From assembly GCA_902362375.1 (NCBI GenBank), contig CABIVS010000010.1, positions 1 to 30,585 on the forward strand: DNA of 30,585 nt, in the 5' to 3' direction. This DNA is from Bacteroidaceae bacterium (GTDB lineage: Bacteria; Bacteroidota; Bacteroidia; Bacteroidales; Bacteroidaceae). Positions 1 through 7,275 of this stretch are shown piece by piece. Under the pieces are notes generated by a model, which saw only the letters and a program-made list of their open reading frames with translations, was not told the DNA's origin and made no database searches. The first letter of the stretch is position 1; the number at the start of each line of letters is the position of its first letter. A program made the translations under genes and the position numbers.

Positions 1-1213
1 CCTGTCGGGAACCGGTTACATTGACAAGGACAGCCTCGCAAGGATTTTCTTCCATCAACGGTACATGTTTGTAAGCGGCGGCATGAAAGACGATTTGAGG
101 ATGATAAAGATCAAACACCATACGTACACGCTCTTTCACACGCACGTCACCGATCACAGGAATAAAATCTATATTTGGATAATTTTTCTCAAATTCAAGA
201 CGGACATTGTGTAAAGGAGTCTCTGCAGAGTCGAACATGATAAGTTTTTGAATTCCCATCTGCACCAATTGACGGCAAAGTTCACTGCCAATACTGCCTG
301 CCGCACCGGTCACCAACACCACTTTTCCCCTGAATTCTTCCGCAACCTGACGAAGATTGATGTTGATTTCAGCACGTCCCAGCAAATCTTCAATCTTGAT
401 GGGACGTATCCATTGGTGAAAATTGCCGTCAGAATCCGCTTCACTGATAGTAGGAGCTATCAATGTTTTAAGTTCATTGCTTTTACAATATTCCAAAAGG
501 CGTTTTTCTTCCAAGCGAGTGTCTTCATAACGGGCAAACAGGATCCCCTTAATTCCACGCTTCCGCATGATATAATCAACATCCGACTCATTTTCAAAGT
601 AATAAACGGGAAGATCTGCCAATCGGCGTCGGCTGTTATTTTTGCCATATACATAAAAACCGGCTACCTTATAATGTGCACTATCTCTAAGACGTAACTT
701 CAAGGCCACACTCTCTTCATCAGTACCATAAATAAGAATACGGGTGTTCTTTTTATTCACCCAGTCCAACAAGAAATCATAAACGATTATCAATGATACA
801 CGAAAGGTTGTCAAGAGCACTAAAGTCAATAAACCGTCAAATAGAAGATAAGATATTTTATAATTGTATGGCAGTTGAGTCTCAGATATAAGCCCAAAAG
901 AAACGATTGCCAAACAAGCTATTTTAAATAATACGGCACACATAATACGCCAAAGTTCACGCGCTTGTGAAAAACGAATCGTATTACGATAAGTATGGAA
1001 TAACAAAGCTCCTGCAACACTTGCAACCAAAGAGACGCAAACAAACTTACAGAGCATCCAGTCAGTCATTGGAACATGCGCCATATAATGAATGACCACA
1101 TAAGCTACCAATGAACATAATACAGAAATTACCGTATCAATCCCCAGAATGATCCAATAGCTCAAATAGTTCTTACGAGCGTATTGAGCTATACCCCTTA
1201 ATGTATTTTCCAT
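1..1213 (-). CDS. CapD/WbpM-like nucleotide-sugar 4,6-dehydratase, partial (N-terminal 404 residues)
   Basis: Membrane-anchored nucleotide-sugar dehydratase of the CapD/WbpM/FlaA1 type. Family members convert UDP-GlcNAc-type sugars to 4-keto-6-deoxy intermediates for surface polysaccharide. Translating the minus strand from the ATG at 1213 gives four hydrophobic segments in about the first 160 residues, then a Rossmann-like segment (RILIYGTDEES), then a second Rossmann fold with the NAD motif VLVTGAAGSIGSE near residue 298, and AAAYKHVPLMEENP near 385, typical of this family. The frame stays open to base 1, so roughly the last third of a usual 600-650 residue protein is outside the window. 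It starts 52 nt after upxY on the same strand and is presumably the first structural gene of the capsule operon. Family assignment is firm; the exact sugar is not known. Confidence 0.92.
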   Translation of the reverse strand, partial: MENTLRGIAQYARKNYLSYWIILGIDTVISVLCSLVAYVVIHYMAHVPMTDWMLCKFVCVSLVASVAGALLFHTYRNTIRFSQARELWRIMCAVLFKIACLAIVSFGLISETQLPYNYKISYLLFDGLLTLVLLTTFRVSLIIVYDFLLDWVNKKNTRILIYGTDEESVALKLRLRDSAHYKVAGFYVYGKNNSRRRLADLPVYYFENESDVDYIMRKRGIKGILFARYEDTRLEEKRLLEYCKSNELKTLIAPTISEADSDGNFHQWIRPIKIEDLLGRAEININLRQVAEEFRGKVVLVTGAAGSIGSELCRQLVQMGIQKLIMFDSAETPLHNVRLEFEKNYPNIDFIPVIGDVRVKERVRMVFDLYHPQIVFHAAAYKHVPLMEENPCEAVLVNVTGSRQ

Positions 1214-1265
1214 TGTTGTATGAACGAAATAATTACGTATCTAGAGATACAATCAGATATTAAAA

Positions 1266-1835
1266 TCAAAGCCTCACCGGCTCTACATAGCCTACCGGCA
1301 TATCCGCACAAGCACACCCCAACATATTCAACCGGACAGCAATCTTGCTCCTGCCATCCACCGTGACAAGTTCTCCTACAAGACCAGTCAAAGGACCTTT
1401 AACAACACGTACTTTTTCGCCACGTGCCAAAGGAGCACTATTCATACAGATTGCCTCTTCGGAATAGTCGAGCATAAAACGGAAACGGGCCATTTGTTCA
1501 TCAGGAATGATAGTCGGACTGCTCTCACCGCGCATTACCATATACCGACTAACTGTAGAAAAGGAAAGAACCTCTTTACGTTCTTTAGGATCAGCATGTA
1601 CAAAAACCATCATGGGAAGCAGCACGGATTCAACCACTTTACGGCGGTCGCTCCATTGATGTACTTCTTGCTGAACCGGTACAAAATTTTCAATCCCCAT
1701 TTTGTCTAAACGTTCGGCTACCTTCTTCTCATGATGCATACGAACCAGAGCGACATACCAGCGTTTAGAGTGTGCTACGCCTTCCCCTGTCCCAATTTTA
1801 GGCCCAGCACTTAAAGTTTCTTTCGTTAGAATCAT
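1266..1835 (-). CDS. upxY: UpxY-family NusG-like transcription antiterminator
   Basis: NusG-like regulator (189 aa) heading a Bacteroides capsular polysaccharide operon. UpxY proteins let RNA polymerase read through the long untranslated leader of their own operon. Residues 25-110 form the NusG N-terminal domain, beginning RWYVALVRMHHEKKVAERL. A KOW motif follows near residues 137-160 (GEKVRVVKGPLTGLVGELV). Length matches the family. It lies immediately downstream, in transcription order, of the invertible segment 1859-2149, leaving a short leader once the promoter faces it. A upxZ partner, often the second gene of such loci, is absent at this position; the CapD-like gene follows directly. 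Its expression should depend on the orientation of the invertible promoter. Confidence 0.9.
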   Translation of the reverse strand: MILTKETLSAGPKIGTGEGVAHSKRWYVALVRMHHEKKVAERLDKMGIENFVPVQQEVHQWSDRRKVVESVLLPMMVFVHADPKERKEVLSFSTVSRYMVMRGESSPTIIPDEQMARFRFMLDYSEEAICMNSAPLARGEKVRVVKGPLTGLVGELVTVDGRSKIAVRLNMLGCACADMPVGYVEPVRL

Positions 1836-1858
1836 ACTTTTTTACCCCTTACATTTCC

Positions 1859-1881
1859 GTTACTTCTTAGGTAACGGATAA
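1859..1881. repeat. Left inverted repeat of the invertible promoter
   Basis: A 23-bp arm starting GTTACTTCTTAGG and ending GGATAA, exactly the reverse complement of 2127-2149. Outside the perfect core another 5 of 8 bases match. It lies 23 bp before the upxY start codon. It is the likely crossover and binding site for a site-specific recombinase. Confidence 0.9.
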
Positions 1882-2083
1882 GGTAATCATTCACAAGAAA
1901 ACAGATGAAAACAGAAAAACATGGACAAGAACCGCCTACAGCAATGTTTTTCTAACCTACGCGAAGGGAAAAGCATCTTTGAAAACAGAATATAGGAATA
2001 TCGGGCATGATAAAACAAAACCATCATGTCCTGATATATTTTTGTTGCATAATTCAACAAATCAGAAAAAAAAGAAGATTTTA

Positions 2084-2116
2084 CTTGTTTACTATTTGTA
2101 TTTTTGCATATCTTTG
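2084..2116 (+). promoter_or_regulatory. Capsule operon promoter, facing away from upxY
   Basis: The -7 box TATCTTTG at 2109-2116 matches the Bacteroidetes consensus TAnnTTTG. A partial -33 element (CTTG, 2084-2087) lies 21 bp upstream. Transcription would begin near 2120, just before the right inverted repeat. In this orientation it reads into the 3' end of the recombinase gene, antisense to it. Confidence 0.75.
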
Positions 2117-2126
2117 CACCGAATAA

Positions 2127-2149
2127 TTATCCGTTACCTAAGAAGTAAC
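2127..2149. repeat. Right inverted repeat of the invertible promoter
   Basis: A 23-bp arm starting TTATCCGTTACC and ending AAGTAAC, the exact reverse complement of the arm at 1859-1881. It lies 40 bp from the stop codon of the recombinase gene. Confidence 0.9.
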
Positions 2150-2189
2150 AGAAACATTTCGCCCTTGATTTCTAATACTTTACCGTTAA

Positions 2190-3146
2190 TTATCTACCTA
2201 AACGATAGTTCCTAATGTAAGATAAATTCCCTTTATTTACCTCTGTACGTTCTCTTAGCTCAAAACCCTTTAAATAGATTTGTGTGGTTTTTATTGATTT
2301 GTGTCCCAATGATTCACTGATCATTTCAATTGGCACTCCACGATACTTGGCTGTCGTTGCCCAGGAATGACGGAGTGTGTAAGAAGAAACGGGAGACTTC
2401 AAACGTAGAGCTCTCGCCAAATCCTTCAAACGATTATTGAATCTCCGAAGAGCAGACTGATATTCACGGTATGCCCTTTCATCCTTCCGTTTTTTATTAC
2501 CGCAAAGTATGTCGAACAGATAGTCCGGACAATCAGGAATGGGTTCCTGATTACTTCGGAGTTGATTAATCATTCCTCTGGCAGTATCAAGCACTTCCAC
2601 GCTCATGGGAGTTTTCGTCTTGATTCGATTATAGCGTAATACACTCTGATCTAAAGCCGATTTTTCCAGATGCGCTAAATCAGCGAATGACATTCCACAA
2701 AACTGGAACATCAGAGCAGCAATAGTTTGTGTGCGACGTAAACGCTCCGATTTGGGATCCTCATACAGAAGTCTGTGCAACTCACCGGCAGGCAAAGCTT
2801 TCTTTTGTCGGACATCCACACCTGTATAGACATCATGAAATAATCGGGGAACATAAGGGGCACTCCCTGCTTCCACTCCCCGATTGTAAATGCTACGAAG
2901 CATACGCATATACGTAGAAATCGTATTAGGCTTCAAACCACACTCATAAAGATACTGACCATAACGTCGTAAACGTTCTTTGGTGACCTGCCTGAACGAC
3001 ATATTCAACGTACCACAAAACTTACTGAAAGAATAAAGGGCATTCTTATAGACATGCGCTGTAGAATAGCGCCCCTCCTTTCGTAAACGATTGATGTAGT
3101 TCTCCCCACATCGACTGAATCCATTTTTATTCATCATTTGCATCAC
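2190..3146 (-). CDS. Tyrosine site-specific recombinase next to the capsule invertible promoter
   Basis: Tyrosine recombinase/integrase of 318 aa, most likely the enzyme that inverts the neighbouring promoter segment. An N-terminal SAM-like DNA-binding domain (about residues 10-105) precedes the catalytic domain. Visible catalytic elements are a beta-hairpin lysine (RIKTKTP), TLRHSWAT with the second arginine, LGHKSIKTTQIYL with the histidine and the tyrosine nucleophile. At the position of the first catalytic arginine the sequence reads MFQFCGMSFADLAHL, with Cys where many relatives have Arg. A Tyr replaces the first His of HxxR, which as I recall is common in Bacteroides members. The gene runs towards upxY, and its stop is 40 bp from the right inverted repeat. 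Several ATGs cluster at the N-terminus, so the start is uncertain by a few residues. Confidence 0.88.
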   Translation of the reverse strand: MMQMMNKNGFSRCGENYINRLRKEGRYSTAHVYKNALYSFSKFCGTLNMSFRQVTKERLRRYGQYLYECGLKPNTISTYMRMLRSIYNRGVEAGSAPYVPRLFHDVYTGVDVRQKKALPAGELHRLLYEDPKSERLRRTQTIAALMFQFCGMSFADLAHLEKSALDQSVLRYNRIKTKTPMSVEVLDTARGMINQLRSNQEPIPDCPDYLFDILCGNKKRKDERAYREYQSALRRFNNRLKDLARALRLKSPVSSYTLRHSWATTAKYRGVPIEMISESLGHKSIKTTQIYLKGFELRERTEVNKGNLSYIRNYRLGR

Positions 3147-3274
3147 TAGTTATTTTATATATATACTATTTGGCAAGCGACAAAAGAACAAATCTTTTTG
3201 CAGGTTCAATTTCACTTTCCAGATATTATTTTTAGAATTAACACATGTTTAACCAACGTTAAAATTAGTAGATT

Positions 3275-3685
3275 ATGAAAAGTAAAAATGCCAAAAAAGG
3301 TAGTAAAAACGACAAGGTAAAAAGAAATGTCCAAACAATGAAAAAAGCTCCAGGGAAGCACTCAAAGGAAGAAATCATCAGTGAAGAAGAGCTGGATAAC
3401 AGAATAGCAATCGACGGAGATATCCGCCTTTATTTCACCATGTATTTAAAAATCTTTATTGATGGACATTTCCGCCATCCTAAGAAGAAAAAGCTGATAA
3501 ATCTAGCCCAATATATCTATGACCAAAAAGTATTATACATCCACAAACATGGCGGCTATAAGTTAATGGAACTTAGCAGTATACATGCTGAATTGGGTGC
3601 ATTGAAAAAACCTGTTGAGGAAGAGTACATGAAAGAAAAAAAGGAAAAAAAAGAACAGGCTGAAAAGGTCAAAAGCAAGTACTAA
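3275..3685 (+). CDS. Small lysine-rich protein of unknown function
   Basis: A 136-residue protein that I do not recognise. The first 30 residues and the last 25 are very rich in lysine and look disordered; the tail contains repeated KEKK-type stretches that could form a charged helix. The middle (about 40-115) looks folded, with IRLYFTMYLKIFIDGHFRHP and a helical stretch LINLAQYIYDQKVLYIHKHGGYKLMEL broken here by my reading only. There is no signal peptide or membrane segment. It is divergent from the recombinase with 128 bp between them. The charge pattern would fit nucleic-acid binding, but that is only a guess. Codon use resembles the neighbouring accessory genes more than the core genes further right. 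Confidence 0.6.
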   Translation: MKSKNAKKGSKNDKVKRNVQTMKKAPGKHSKEEIISEEELDNRIAIDGDIRLYFTMYLKIFIDGHFRHPKKKKLINLAQYIYDQKVLYIHKHGGYKLMELSSIHAELGALKKPVEEEYMKEKKEKKEQAEKVKSKY

Positions 3686-3773
3686 GAAAAAATAATGGGA
3701 CAGTTGGAATATAAGGCTTACCTTCGCCGCCGTTTTCAACCGGTCGAAAACTAACAGATTTTCTCTTAAAAAA

Positions 3774-3852
3774 ATAGTGACGGTATGCTATCGTTATAGC
3801 GTCACTATAATGAAAAGATAGTGACGCTATGACAACAACATACCGTCACTAT
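3774..3852. repeat. Nested palindrome: four copies of ATAGTGACG in alternating orientation
   Basis: Four related arms: ATAGTGACGGTATG (3774-3787), its exact reverse complement at 3839-3852, ATAGCGTCACTAT (3796-3808), and its exact reverse complement at 3818-3830. All share the 9-mer ATAGTGACG or its complement, in the order +, -, +, -. Two exclusive folds are possible: two adjacent hairpins (3774-3808 and 3818-3852), or one long outer stem enclosing a 13-bp inner stem. The element lies in a 228-bp gap between two accessory genes, 61 bp before the next start codon. It could be a multi-site operator, a transcription or RNA switch, or a replication/recombination site. Confidence 0.8.
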
Positions 3853-3913
3853 CTATAAGGGAAGATTTACGCTCAAACAGAAATTTATTTTTCAAAATTA
3901 AAAACAGAAGAAA

Positions 3914-4258
3914 ATGAGACAAAAAATCAGGAAAGGCAAGTTAGAAGCTTGCAAATTAGTATGGAAAAAACGTATTACTGCTGAAAAGGGGATTTCGGAT
4001 AAATGTGCGGAGAGAATTGTACAAGAGTGCATTAAACTAATAGATCGCATGTTGTATGGGAATGTAGTGATAGCTTTTTACAAGCAGGATGGCACGTTTT
4101 GTCTGGAAAGAGGAACACTGGTAGGATATGAAAAATTCTTCCATAGAGAATTCAATATCACAGCAAAACAAGAGTCTATTCTCTATTGGAGTGAAGAACA
4201 AAAAGGATGGAGAAGATTTATGATCGGGAACCTGATGGAGTGGAGAGCTATTGTATAA
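3914..4258 (+). CDS. SH3-barrel protein, DUF2693-like
   Basis: A 114-residue protein. Residues 50-112 (VVIAFYKQDGTFCLERGTL, then ILYWSEEQKGWRRFMIGNLMEW) resemble the small Bacteroides SH3-like beta-barrel family DUF2693: a KxDG turn, a GTL strand, and a closing WRxF strand. The basic, helical N-terminus (KGKLEACKLVWKKR) would suit binding to nucleic acid. Family members are frequent in mobile or accessory regions of Bacteroidales and have no established function. The start follows an A-rich stretch. It is 23 bp upstream of the DUF4373 gene, so the two are probably co-transcribed. Confidence 0.7.
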   Translation: MRQKIRKGKLEACKLVWKKRITAEKGISDKCAERIVQECIKLIDRMLYGNVVIAFYKQDGTFCLERGTLVGYEKFFHREFNITAKQESILYWSEEQKGWRRFMIGNLMEWRAIV

Positions 4259-4281
4259 GTTAGATTAAAATATATTGAACA

Positions 4282-5064
4282 ATGAATATGATTAATAAAG
4301 GGATACCTTATTTTCCGACACCGGCAAACTTCTTTGACGAAGAAGTGATGGAACTATTAGAAGCTAAGTTTGGAGTATTAGCTTCTTACATTGTCATGCG
4401 ATTGCTTTGTAAAATATATAAAGAGGGATATTATATCTCTTGGGGAAAGGAACAAAACCTGATTTTCGTCCGTAAAGTGGGCGGCGGGATCAAAGAGGAC
4501 ATGATGGAAAAGATTGTCGACCTGTTATTGGAGAAAGGATTTTTCCATAAAGAAACCTACGAAAAATACGGCATACTCACTTCGGAACAGATTCAAAGGG
4601 TGTGGTTCGAAGCCACTACACGGAGGAAAATAGATTTCTCCCAACTACCTTATCTATTAGAGACCAAGAAGAAAAAAGGGATGCAAAAAGAAGAGTTGAA
4701 CGCGGAAAATGCAGACATTTTTGAAACTCAAGAGGAGGTGAGTCAAGAAAATGCAGACATTTTCCGACAAACTAAACTAAAGGAAACTAAACTAAATCAT
4801 GAAGAAGAAGAAGAAACCAACGTTGTTTCGATTGAGATTCCGGGGTATGCCTACAATCTGGCTACACACAACATCGCAGGATTGATGGAGAGCCTGGACA
4901 ACCATAAAGTGACTGACCAGAAAGAGAAACAGACGATTCTGCGGTTATCGGACTATGGCAGGAAAGGCACCCAGGTGTGGAAACTGCTCTCCAATACGAC
5001 CTGGAGCAAAATCGGAGCACCGGGGAAATATATCATTGCAGCGTTAGCCGGCGGACGGAAATAA
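4282..5064 (+). CDS. DUF4373 (Lin1244/Lin1753 N-terminal) protein, DnaD-like
   Basis: A 260-residue protein whose first ~110 residues (GIPYFPTPANFFDEEVMEL, YISWGKEQNLIFVRKVGGG) match the DUF4373 domain, also named Lin1244/Lin1753 N-terminal. It is a winged-helix-like module related to phage and plasmid replication-initiation proteins of the DnaD type. A low-complexity linker (about 150-195) carries the peptide ENADIF twice and a run of glutamates. The C-terminal ~60 residues (LRLSDYGRKGTQVWKLLSNTTW) form a second small domain. In Bacteroides such genes often lie near capsule or mobile regions. Its role here is unknown; a remnant of a mobile element is one possibility. An alternative start is the Met at residue 3. 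Confidence 0.78.
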   Translation: MNMINKGIPYFPTPANFFDEEVMELLEAKFGVLASYIVMRLLCKIYKEGYYISWGKEQNLIFVRKVGGGIKEDMMEKIVDLLLEKGFFHKETYEKYGILTSEQIQRVWFEATTRRKIDFSQLPYLLETKKKKGMQKEELNAENADIFETQEEVSQENADIFRQTKLKETKLNHEEEEETNVVSIEIPGYAYNLATHNIAGLMESLDNHKVTDQKEKQTILRLSDYGRKGTQVWKLLSNTTWSKIGAPGKYIIAALAGGRK

Positions 5065-5088
5065 ACCGACTGATTAAAAGCTGATAAA

Positions 5089-5133
5089 AAAGGTACGAAA
5101 AATCTGTGCTTTTCACAAATTCTTCGTACCTTT
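5089..5133 (+). promoter_or_regulatory. Hairpin with embedded -7 box upstream of pyrB
   Basis: An 11-bp stem, AAAGGTACGAA (5089-5099) with TTCGTACCTTT (5123-5133), encloses further pairing (TGTG 5105-5108 with CACA 5114-5117). It could terminate the DUF4373 transcript, although no long T-run follows. Its right arm contains TACCTTTA (5127-5134), a near-match to the TAnnTTTG box, so it could also be the pyrB promoter region. The two readings cannot be separated by sequence alone. Confidence 0.5.
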
Positions 5134-5176
5134 ACACTCCGGTAAAACAAGTTCTATCCACATAAAAGATAACAAA

Positions 5177-6118
5177 ATGGAAAACAGAAGTTTAGTAACC
5201 ATTGCCGAACATTCTAAAGAAAAAATCCTCTACATGCTCGAAATGGCGAAGCAGTTTGAAATGAACCCCAATCGCCGGTTATTACAAGGAAAGGTTGTAG
5301 CAACCCTGTTCTTTGAACCTTCCACCCGTACCCGCTTGAGTTTTGAAACAGCTGCCAACCGTCTCGGTGCACGAGTAATCGGATTCTCTGACCCCAAAGC
5401 TACCAGCTCTGCCAAAGGGGAAACACTTAAAGACACGATCATGATGGTGAGCAACTATGCAGATATTATCGTCATGCGACATCATCTCGAAGGAGCTGCA
5501 CGGTATGCCAGCGAAGTAGCCCCGGTGCCTATTGTCAACGCAGGTGACGGAGCCAACCAGCACCCGTCGCAAACGATGCTCGACCTCTACTCTATCTACA
5601 AGACACAAGGTACGCTGGAAAATCTGAACATTTTCCTGGTGGGTGACTTGAAATACGGTCGCACCGTACACTCATTGCTGATGGCGATGCGACACTTTAA
5701 TCCGACTTTCCATTTCATCGCTCCCGAAGAGCTGAAAATGCCGGAGGAATACAAACTTTACTGTAAAACTCACCAAATAAAATACGTTGAACATACGGAA
5801 TTTAACGAAGAGATTATCGCTGATGCTGATATTCTGTATATGACCCGTGTGCAACGCGAACGTTTCACCGATTTGATGGAATATGAACGGGTGAAGAATG
5901 TATATATTCTCCGTAACAAAATGCTGGAGAACACACGTCCGAACCTGCGTATCCTGCACCCGCTTCCCCGCGTCAACGAAATTGCTTACGATGTGGATGA
6001 CAACCCGAAAGCATATTATTTCCAACAGGCACAAAACGGTCTGTATGCCCGCGAAGCAATCCTTTGCGATGTATTAGGTATCACATTAGATGACGTTAAA
6101 AACGATATTTTATTATGA
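5177..6118 (+). CDS. pyrB: Aspartate carbamoyltransferase, catalytic subunit
   Basis: Joins carbamoyl phosphate and aspartate to N-carbamoylaspartate, the first committed step of pyrimidine synthesis. The 313-residue length is normal. The carbamoyl-phosphate loop [13 protein letters not shown] places the STRTR motif at residues 49-53. The 80s loop has [11 protein letters not shown] around Lys80, and HPSQTMLDL starts at His129. The aspartate-domain motif LHPLPR lies near the C-terminus. The gene overlaps pyrI by 4 bp (ATGA), so the two subunits are translationally coupled and should form the class B-type PyrB-PyrI holoenzyme. It is core metabolism, immediately after the accessory region. Confidence 0.98.
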   Translation: MENRSLVTIAEHSKEKILYMLEMAKQFEMNPNRRLLQGKVVATLFFEPSTRTRLSFETAANRLGARVIGFSDPKATSSAKGETLKDTIMMVSNYADIIVMRHHLEGAARYASEVAPVPIVNAGDGANQHPSQTMLDLYSIYKTQGTLENLNIFLVGDLKYGRTVHSLLMAMRHFNPTFHFIAPEELKMPEEYKLYCKTHQIKYVEHTEFNEEIIADADILYMTRVQRERFTDLMEYERVKNVYILRNKMLENTRPNLRILHPLPRVNEIAYDVDDNPKAYYFQQAQNGLYAREAILCDVLGITLDDVKNDILL

Positions 6119-6576
6119 GCGAAAATAAACAAGAATTGCAAGTAGCTGCCCTGAAAAACGGGACAGTGATTGACCATATCCCATCCGAAAAGCTCTTTAC
6201 CGTAGTGCAACTGCTCGGTGTGGAACAGATGACCAGCAATATCACTATCGGATTCAACCTCGACAGCAAGAAGCTGGGTAAAAAGGGGATCATCAAGATT
6301 GCAGATAAATTCTTCTGCGACGAAGAGATCAACCGTATTTCAGTAGTTGCCCCACACGTCAAGCTGAATATCATCCGCGATTACGAAGTAGTGGAAAAGA
6401 AAGAGGTGAAAATGCCGGATGAACTTCGTGGCATCGTGAAATGTGCCAATCCGAAATGTATCACCAACAACGAACCGATGGCCACTATCTTTCATGTGAT
6501 AGATAAGGATAATTGCATCGTTAAATGTCATTATTGCGAGAAAGAGCAGAAACGTGAAGAGATTACAATCCTCTAA
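6115..6576 (+). CDS. pyrI: Aspartate carbamoyltransferase, regulatory subunit
   Basis: Allosteric subunit (153 aa) that binds nucleotides and holds PyrB trimers together. The N-terminal nucleotide-binding domain (about 8-100) contains VIDHIP and [18 protein letters not shown]. The C-terminal zinc domain has Cys110-x4-Cys115 and Cys138-x2-Cys141 (CANPKC and CHYC), the usual four ligands; Cys134 is extra. Its ATG overlaps the pyrB stop. CTP/ATP regulation is expected from the family. Confidence 0.97.
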   Translation: MSENKQELQVAALKNGTVIDHIPSEKLFTVVQLLGVEQMTSNITIGFNLDSKKLGKKGIIKIADKFFCDEEINRISVVAPHVKLNIIRDYEVVEKKEVKMPDELRGIVKCANPKCITNNEPMATIFHVIDKDNCIVKCHYCEKEQKREEITIL

Positions 6577-6582
6577 CTCCTA

Positions 6583-6673
6583 TTCACCACAGAGGACACA
6601 GAGTTTTATTTCTTTGAAAAAAAAGTTTTTTTACTCTCTGTACCTCAATATACTCTGTGTCCTCTGTGGTGAA
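6583..6673. repeat. Long inverted repeat after pyrI (dispersed-repeat type)
   Basis: Perfect 21-bp arms at 6583-6603 (starting TTCACCACAGAGGACACAG) and 6653-6673, separated by an A/T-rich 49-bp spacer with runs of A and T. It can fold as a long hairpin between pyrI and the flavin reductase, and may end the pyrBI message or buffer the next gene. Sequences of this CTCTGTG-rich type recur in many bacterial genomes as extragenic repeats, which I state from general recollection. Confidence 0.85.
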
Positions 6674-6689
6674 AAAAGATATAAGTAGT

Positions 6690-7259
6690 ATGAAACAGGA
6701 CTGGAAACCAGGAACGATGATTTATCCGCTGCCGGCTGTACTGGTGAGCTGCGGAAAAGATGAAAGCGAATATAATATTATCACAGTAGCATGGACGGGT
6801 ACGATTTGTACAAACCCGCCCATGTGTTATATATCCGTACGTCCGGAACGCCATTCTTATGACATTATCAAAAGAAACATGGAGTTTGTCATCAACCTGA
6901 CAACGAAAGATATGGCTTTTGCCACCGACTGGTGCGGAGTTCGTTCGGGACGTGATTATCATAAATTTGATGAGATGAAGCTGACACCCGGACAGTGTAC
7001 GGTGGTCAGTGCCCCGTTGATTGAAGAATCTCCTCTTTGCATTGAATGCCGTGTGAAAGAAATCATCTCTCTCGGCTCACACGATATGTTTATCGCTGAC
7101 GTGGTAAATGTCCGTGCGGACGACCGGAACCTGAATCCGGAAACCGGAAAGCTGGAACTGGCAGAAGCCAATCCGCTGGTATATGTGCACGGAGGATATT
7201 ATAATCTGGGAGAGAAAATCGGTAAGTTCGGTTGGAGTGTAGAAAAGAAGAAATCATAA
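6690..7259 (+). CDS. Flavin reductase-family (FMN-binding split-barrel) protein
   Basis: An FMN-binding split-barrel protein of about 189 aa, of the flavin reductase/DIM6-NTAB family; members reduce flavins with NAD(P)H or act as flavoproteins of unknown substrate. Supporting motifs near the N-terminus are YPLPAVLVSCG, NIITVAWTGTICTNPPM, CYISVRPERHSYDII and EFVINL, then GVRSGRDYHKFD. I chose the ATG at 6690. An upstream in-frame GTG at 6657 lies inside the inverted repeat arm and is unlikely to be used. It is 16 bp before the next gene, suggesting co-transcription. Physiological substrate unknown. Confidence 0.9.
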   Translation: MKQDWKPGTMIYPLPAVLVSCGKDESEYNIITVAWTGTICTNPPMCYISVRPERHSYDIIKRNMEFVINLTTKDMAFATDWCGVRSGRDYHKFDEMKLTPGQCTVVSAPLIEESPLCIECRVKEIISLGSHDMFIADVVNVRADDRNLNPETGKLELAEANPLVYVHGGYYNLGEKIGKFGWSVEKKKS

Positions 7260-7275
7260 AAAGTGCGATATTGCC

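Larger units (their letters stand above)
1859..2149. other. Invertible promoter segment of the capsule locus (apparently OFF)
   Basis: A 291-bp segment bounded by perfect 23-bp inverted repeats and holding one clear Bacteroides promoter that reads rightwards, away from upxY. No TAnnTTTG box reading left towards upxY was found inside it. Inversion between the repeats would move the -7 box to about 1892-1899 and start transcription some 50 nt before the upxY ATG. Phase-variable promoters of this kind are established for Bacteroides capsule loci; that this one switches is inferred from its structure. Confidence 0.87.

Noticed and set aside
3695..3754. 19-codon ORF starting MGQLEYKAYLRRR
   Set aside because: Too short and without a promoter or known match; kept only as a note.
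6657..6689. Upstream GTG start for the flavin reductase
   Set aside because: It lies inside the inverted repeat arm; the ATG at 6690 fits the family N-terminus better.
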